This document shows, piece after piece, positions 15,111 to 17,058 of a stretch of DNA of 17,058 bases; position 1 is the stretch's first letter, and each line of letters starts with the position of its first letter. Under the pieces are notes generated by a model that did not search any database, had not been told where the DNA came from, and worked only from the letters and a program-made list of their open reading frames with translations. The stretch lies in NCBI GenBank assembly GCA_946613705.1, contig CAMOFU010000021.1, positions 1 through 17,058 of the forward strand, in the 5' to 3' direction. The position numbers were made by a program, and so were the translations under genes. The stretch comes from an uncultured Clostridia bacterium (GTDB lineage: Bacteria; Bacillota; Clostridia; Oscillospirales; Ruminococcaceae).

Positions 15111-16331
15111 ATGGCAGGATTAAACAAGGTTTCGGTTGACGACATTAATGTAAAGGGCAAGAAGGTGCTCGTAAGAGTAGACTTCAACGTTCCGCTCAAG
15201 GACGGCGTTATCACCAACGATAACCGTATCACAGCGGCTCTGCCCACTATCAATAAGCTGGTCGCAGACGGCGGCAAGGTCGTTCTTTGCTCGCATCTCG
15301 GCAAGCCCAAGAACGGTCCCGAGGATAAGTTCTCCCTCGCTCCCGCTGCTGCAAGACTTGCAGAGCTCGTTTCCGCTAAGGTGACCTTTGCTAAGGACGA
15401 TACTGTAGTGGGCGAAAATGCCAAGAAGGCTGTTGCCGAGATGGGTGAAGGCGAGATCGTTGTCCTCGAGAACACTCGCTTCCGCGGCGCTGAGGAGACA
15501 AAGAACGGTGAGGGCTTTGCTAAGGAGCTGGCAGACCTCGTTGACGATGAGGTGTTCGTTATGGACGCTTTCGGCTCCGCTCACAGAGCTCACGCTTCGA
15601 CCGCAGGCGTTACCAAGTTCGTTAAGGAGACTGCTGTAGGCTATCTGATGCAGAAGGAGATCAACTTCCTCGGCAACGCTGTTGAGGATCCCGTTCGTCC
15701 GTTCGTTGCTATCCTCGGCGGTGCTAAGGTCGCTGATAAGCTCAACGTTATCAACAACCTCATCGAGAAGTGCGATACACTTATCATCGGCGGCGGTATG
15801 GCTTATACCTTCCTGAAGGCTCAGGGCCTTGAGGTCGGCACCTCTCTCGTTGACGACACCAAGCTCGACTACTGCAAGGAGATGATCGAGAAGGCTGCTG
15901 CGGCAGGCAAGAAGCTGCTTCTGCCCGTAGATACCACGATCGCTGCTGCATTCCCCGATCCTATCGATGCCGAGATCGCTGTTGAGAACGTTGACGCCGA
16001 CAAGATCCCCGCAGACAAGATGGGCCTTGACATCGGCACCAAGACCGCAGAGCTTTATGCAGAGGCTGTAAAGAGCGCCAAGACCGTTGTCTGGAACGGA
16101 CCTATGGGCGTGTTCGAGAACCCGATACTTGCAAAGGGCACTATCGCGGTCGCCAAGAGCCTTGCAGAGACCGACGCTACCACGATCATCGGCGGCGGCG
16201 ACAGCGCAGCGGCTGTTATCAGCCTCGGCTTCTCGGATAAGATGAGCCACATCTCCACAGGCGGCGGCGCTTCGCTCGAGTACCTCGAGGGCAAGGTCCT
16301 TCCCGGTATCGATGTTATCGCTGACAAGTAA
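15111..16331 (+). CDS. pgk: Phosphoglycerate kinase
   Basis: This enzyme transfers phosphate from 1,3-bisphosphoglycerate to ADP in glycolysis. The 406 residues show all the family landmarks: RVDFNVPL at 22-29, SHLGKPKN at 61-68 (Lys where many homologues have Arg), ENTRFRGAEE at 120-129, DAFGSAHRAHAST from 152, GGAKV from 203, WNGPMGVFE at 328-336 and the nucleotide loop GGGDS at 361-365. I chose ATG 15111 because LNKVSVDDINVKGK is the usual N terminus and GAGAGG lies 10 bases upstream. An in-frame ATG at 15075 with TAGGA 8 bases before it would add 12 residues and cannot be excluded. By eye the gene uses GCT for alanine and GTT for valine more than its neighbours, as expected of a highly expressed gene. 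Confidence 0.97.
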   Translation: MAGLNKVSVDDINVKGKKVLVRVDFNVPLKDGVITNDNRITAALPTINKLVADGGKVVLCSHLGKPKNGPEDKFSLAPAAARLAELVSAKVTFAKDDTVVGENAKKAVAEMGEGEIVVLENTRFRGAEETKNGEGFAKELADLVDDEVFVMDAFGSAHRAHASTAGVTKFVKETAVGYLMQKEINFLGNAVEDPVRPFVAILGGAKVADKLNVINNLIEKCDTLIIGGGMAYTFLKAQGLEVGTSLVDDTKLDYCKEMIEKAAAAGKKLLLPVDTTIAAAFPDPIDAEIAVENVDADKIPADKMGLDIGTKTAELYAEAVKSAKTVVWNGPMGVFENPILAKGTIAVAKSLAETDATTIIGGGDSAAAVISLGFSDKMSHISTGGGASLEYLEGKVLPGIDVIADK

Positions 16332-16342
16332 GAACCCTTGTG

Positions 16343-16372
16343 CGGGGGCACCTCTGAACGGGGCTGCCCCTG
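16343..16372 (+). other. GC-rich hairpin between pgk and the next gene
   Basis: An 8-bp stem (16343-16350 with 16365-16372, one G-U pair) encloses a 14-base loop. It is followed by CTTCGG rather than a U-tract, so it is a poor terminator. It may act as a partial terminator or an mRNA-end stabiliser for pgk, and it ends 15 bases before the next ATG. Confidence 0.4.
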
Positions 16373-16387
16373 CTTCGGTATATTGAT

Positions 16388-16981
16388 ATGGAAGTATTAA
16401 GTGTTATCAGGCTCCTTGCGGACGACGATGCGACGGACGTTGCAAAGGCGGGCTTTTTCTCGGAGTATATGTGGGTAGTCGGCGCTGTGCTGATACTGGT
16501 CGGGATAGGGCTTGTCTATTTCGGCTCGAAGGTCGGGCGCGGCTATCGGTTCATGCCCGAGCAGACCGAGACTGTTGTGGTCGAGGACGAGCTGCCCGCA
16601 GCAAATGCCGAGATCGTTGAGCGAAGGAGCACGGAGATACCCGATTACAGCCCGAAGGGCGACGGCAAGATCGTGTTCAAGGAGATGCTTATCCGCTTTA
16701 CGGCGGAGGGGCAGAGCTTTGAGGAATGGATAAACGATTCGGGAGAGTACACCGATACAGTGCCCGTGAAGTATAATCCAAACAATCCGCAGGAGTTCCA
16801 TGTGTATGAGGGCGATGCGGAGTTTGAGGGCATACCCGATGAGAACGGCGACCTTGACGGCAATGAGGACAGCGGCGAGGTGCCCGAGGGCAGCAGGAGC
16901 GTGATGCTCACCCTCATGGGCGTGGGACTGATAATCCTCGCGGTAGGCATTTTTGTGCTGATAGACGGATTGGGTAAGTAA
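16388..16981 (+). CDS. DUF3592-like membrane protein
   Basis: The 197-residue protein has a short polar N terminus, one membrane span (about 26-47), a polar domain (about 50-165) and a second span (about 171-193). The middle contains VPVKYNPNNPQEF (125-137), like the v-Y-(D/N)P-x-(N/D)P strand of DUF3592 proteins, and then an Asp/Glu/Gly-rich linker (142-168). Two spans flanking such a domain also fit that family. Its function is unknown. The ATG at 16388 has no convincing ribosome binding site. The frame is open back only to a TGA at 16355-16357 and offers no better start. It may depend on pgk transcription through the hairpin at 16343-16372. Confidence 0.72.
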   Translation: MEVLSVIRLLADDDATDVAKAGFFSEYMWVVGAVLILVGIGLVYFGSKVGRGYRFMPEQTETVVVEDELPAANAEIVERRSTEIPDYSPKGDGKIVFKEMLIRFTAEGQSFEEWINDSGEYTDTVPVKYNPNNPQEFHVYEGDAEFEGIPDENGDLDGNEDSGEVPEGSRSVMLTLMGVGLIILAVGIFVLIDGLGK

Positions 16982-17028
16982 CTGTTTATCGTTAATAATC
17001 AATCATTTATAAAGGAGTCGGACGAATT

Positions 17029-17058
17029 ATGAAAAAGAGCGTAAGAAAGGCAATCATT
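17029..17058 (+). CDS. Start of a gene cut by the window edge
   Basis: An ATG preceded by AAAGGAG (17011-17017, 11-base spacing) opens a frame reading MKKSVRKAII to the edge. A basic start followed by hydrophobic residues would fit the head of a signal peptide, but ten residues are too few to name a product. The 47-base gap before it is AT-rich. Confidence 0.6.
   Translation, partial: MKKSVRKAII

Noticed and set aside
15120..16250. 376-codon open frame on minus, opposite pgk
   Set aside because: Antisense shadow of a strongly biased, highly expressed gene.
1..17058. CRISPR arrays, insertion sequences, prophage genes, tRNA or rRNA genes
   Set aside because: No regularly spaced repeats, transposase or phage-like proteins, and no conserved RNA gene sequence were found on either strand.

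Overview
The window looks like ordinary chromosome from a Clostridia member of the Oscillospiraceae. A Ruminococcus-like bacterium is my best guess, from the style of the secreted and pilin genes, the low-complexity AT-rich intergenic regions and the promoters that match the sigma-A consensus. The species cannot be fixed from the sequence alone. I see no phage, transposon, CRISPR, rRNA or tRNA. Coding density is high, and no gap between genes exceeds about 210 bases.

Left part (1-7700): a secreted protein with three fibronectin-III-like repeats and a C39-like cysteine peptidase domain (+) converges on a very large cytoplasmic c-di-GMP protein (-; PAS x3, GGDEF, PAS, degenerate GGDEF, EAL). 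A minus-strand pair lies upstream of that gene: a polytopic GT-C type glycosyltransferase whose stop codon overlaps the start of an acyl-ACP thioesterase. The pair has its own near-consensus promoter.

Middle (7740-9980): a lone type IV prepilin gene with a perfect sigma-A promoter, a strong terminator and an 18-bp palindrome upstream that looks like a CRP/FNR-type operator. Next is pyruvate kinase (pyk), also on minus.

Right part (10026-17058), all on plus: a likely long transcription unit running small membrane protein, D-2-hydroxyacid dehydrogenase, Nudix hydrolase, glutamate 5-kinase (proB, no PUA domain), unknown membrane protein, gamma-glutamyl phosphate reductase (proA), then a strong terminator. 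After it come phosphoglycerate kinase (pgk) with its own promoter, a DUF3592-like membrane protein, and the first codons of another gene at the edge.

Functional themes are proline synthesis (proB/proA), lower glycolysis (pgk, pyk), surface and secretion functions (FN3-peptidase, pilin, GT-C enzyme) and second-messenger signalling. I found no clear undescribed multi-gene system. The parts most worth a second look are the pilin promoter and palindrome, the FN3-peptidase, the c-di-GMP protein with its triplicated sensor module, and the five-unit hexamer repeat in front of proA.
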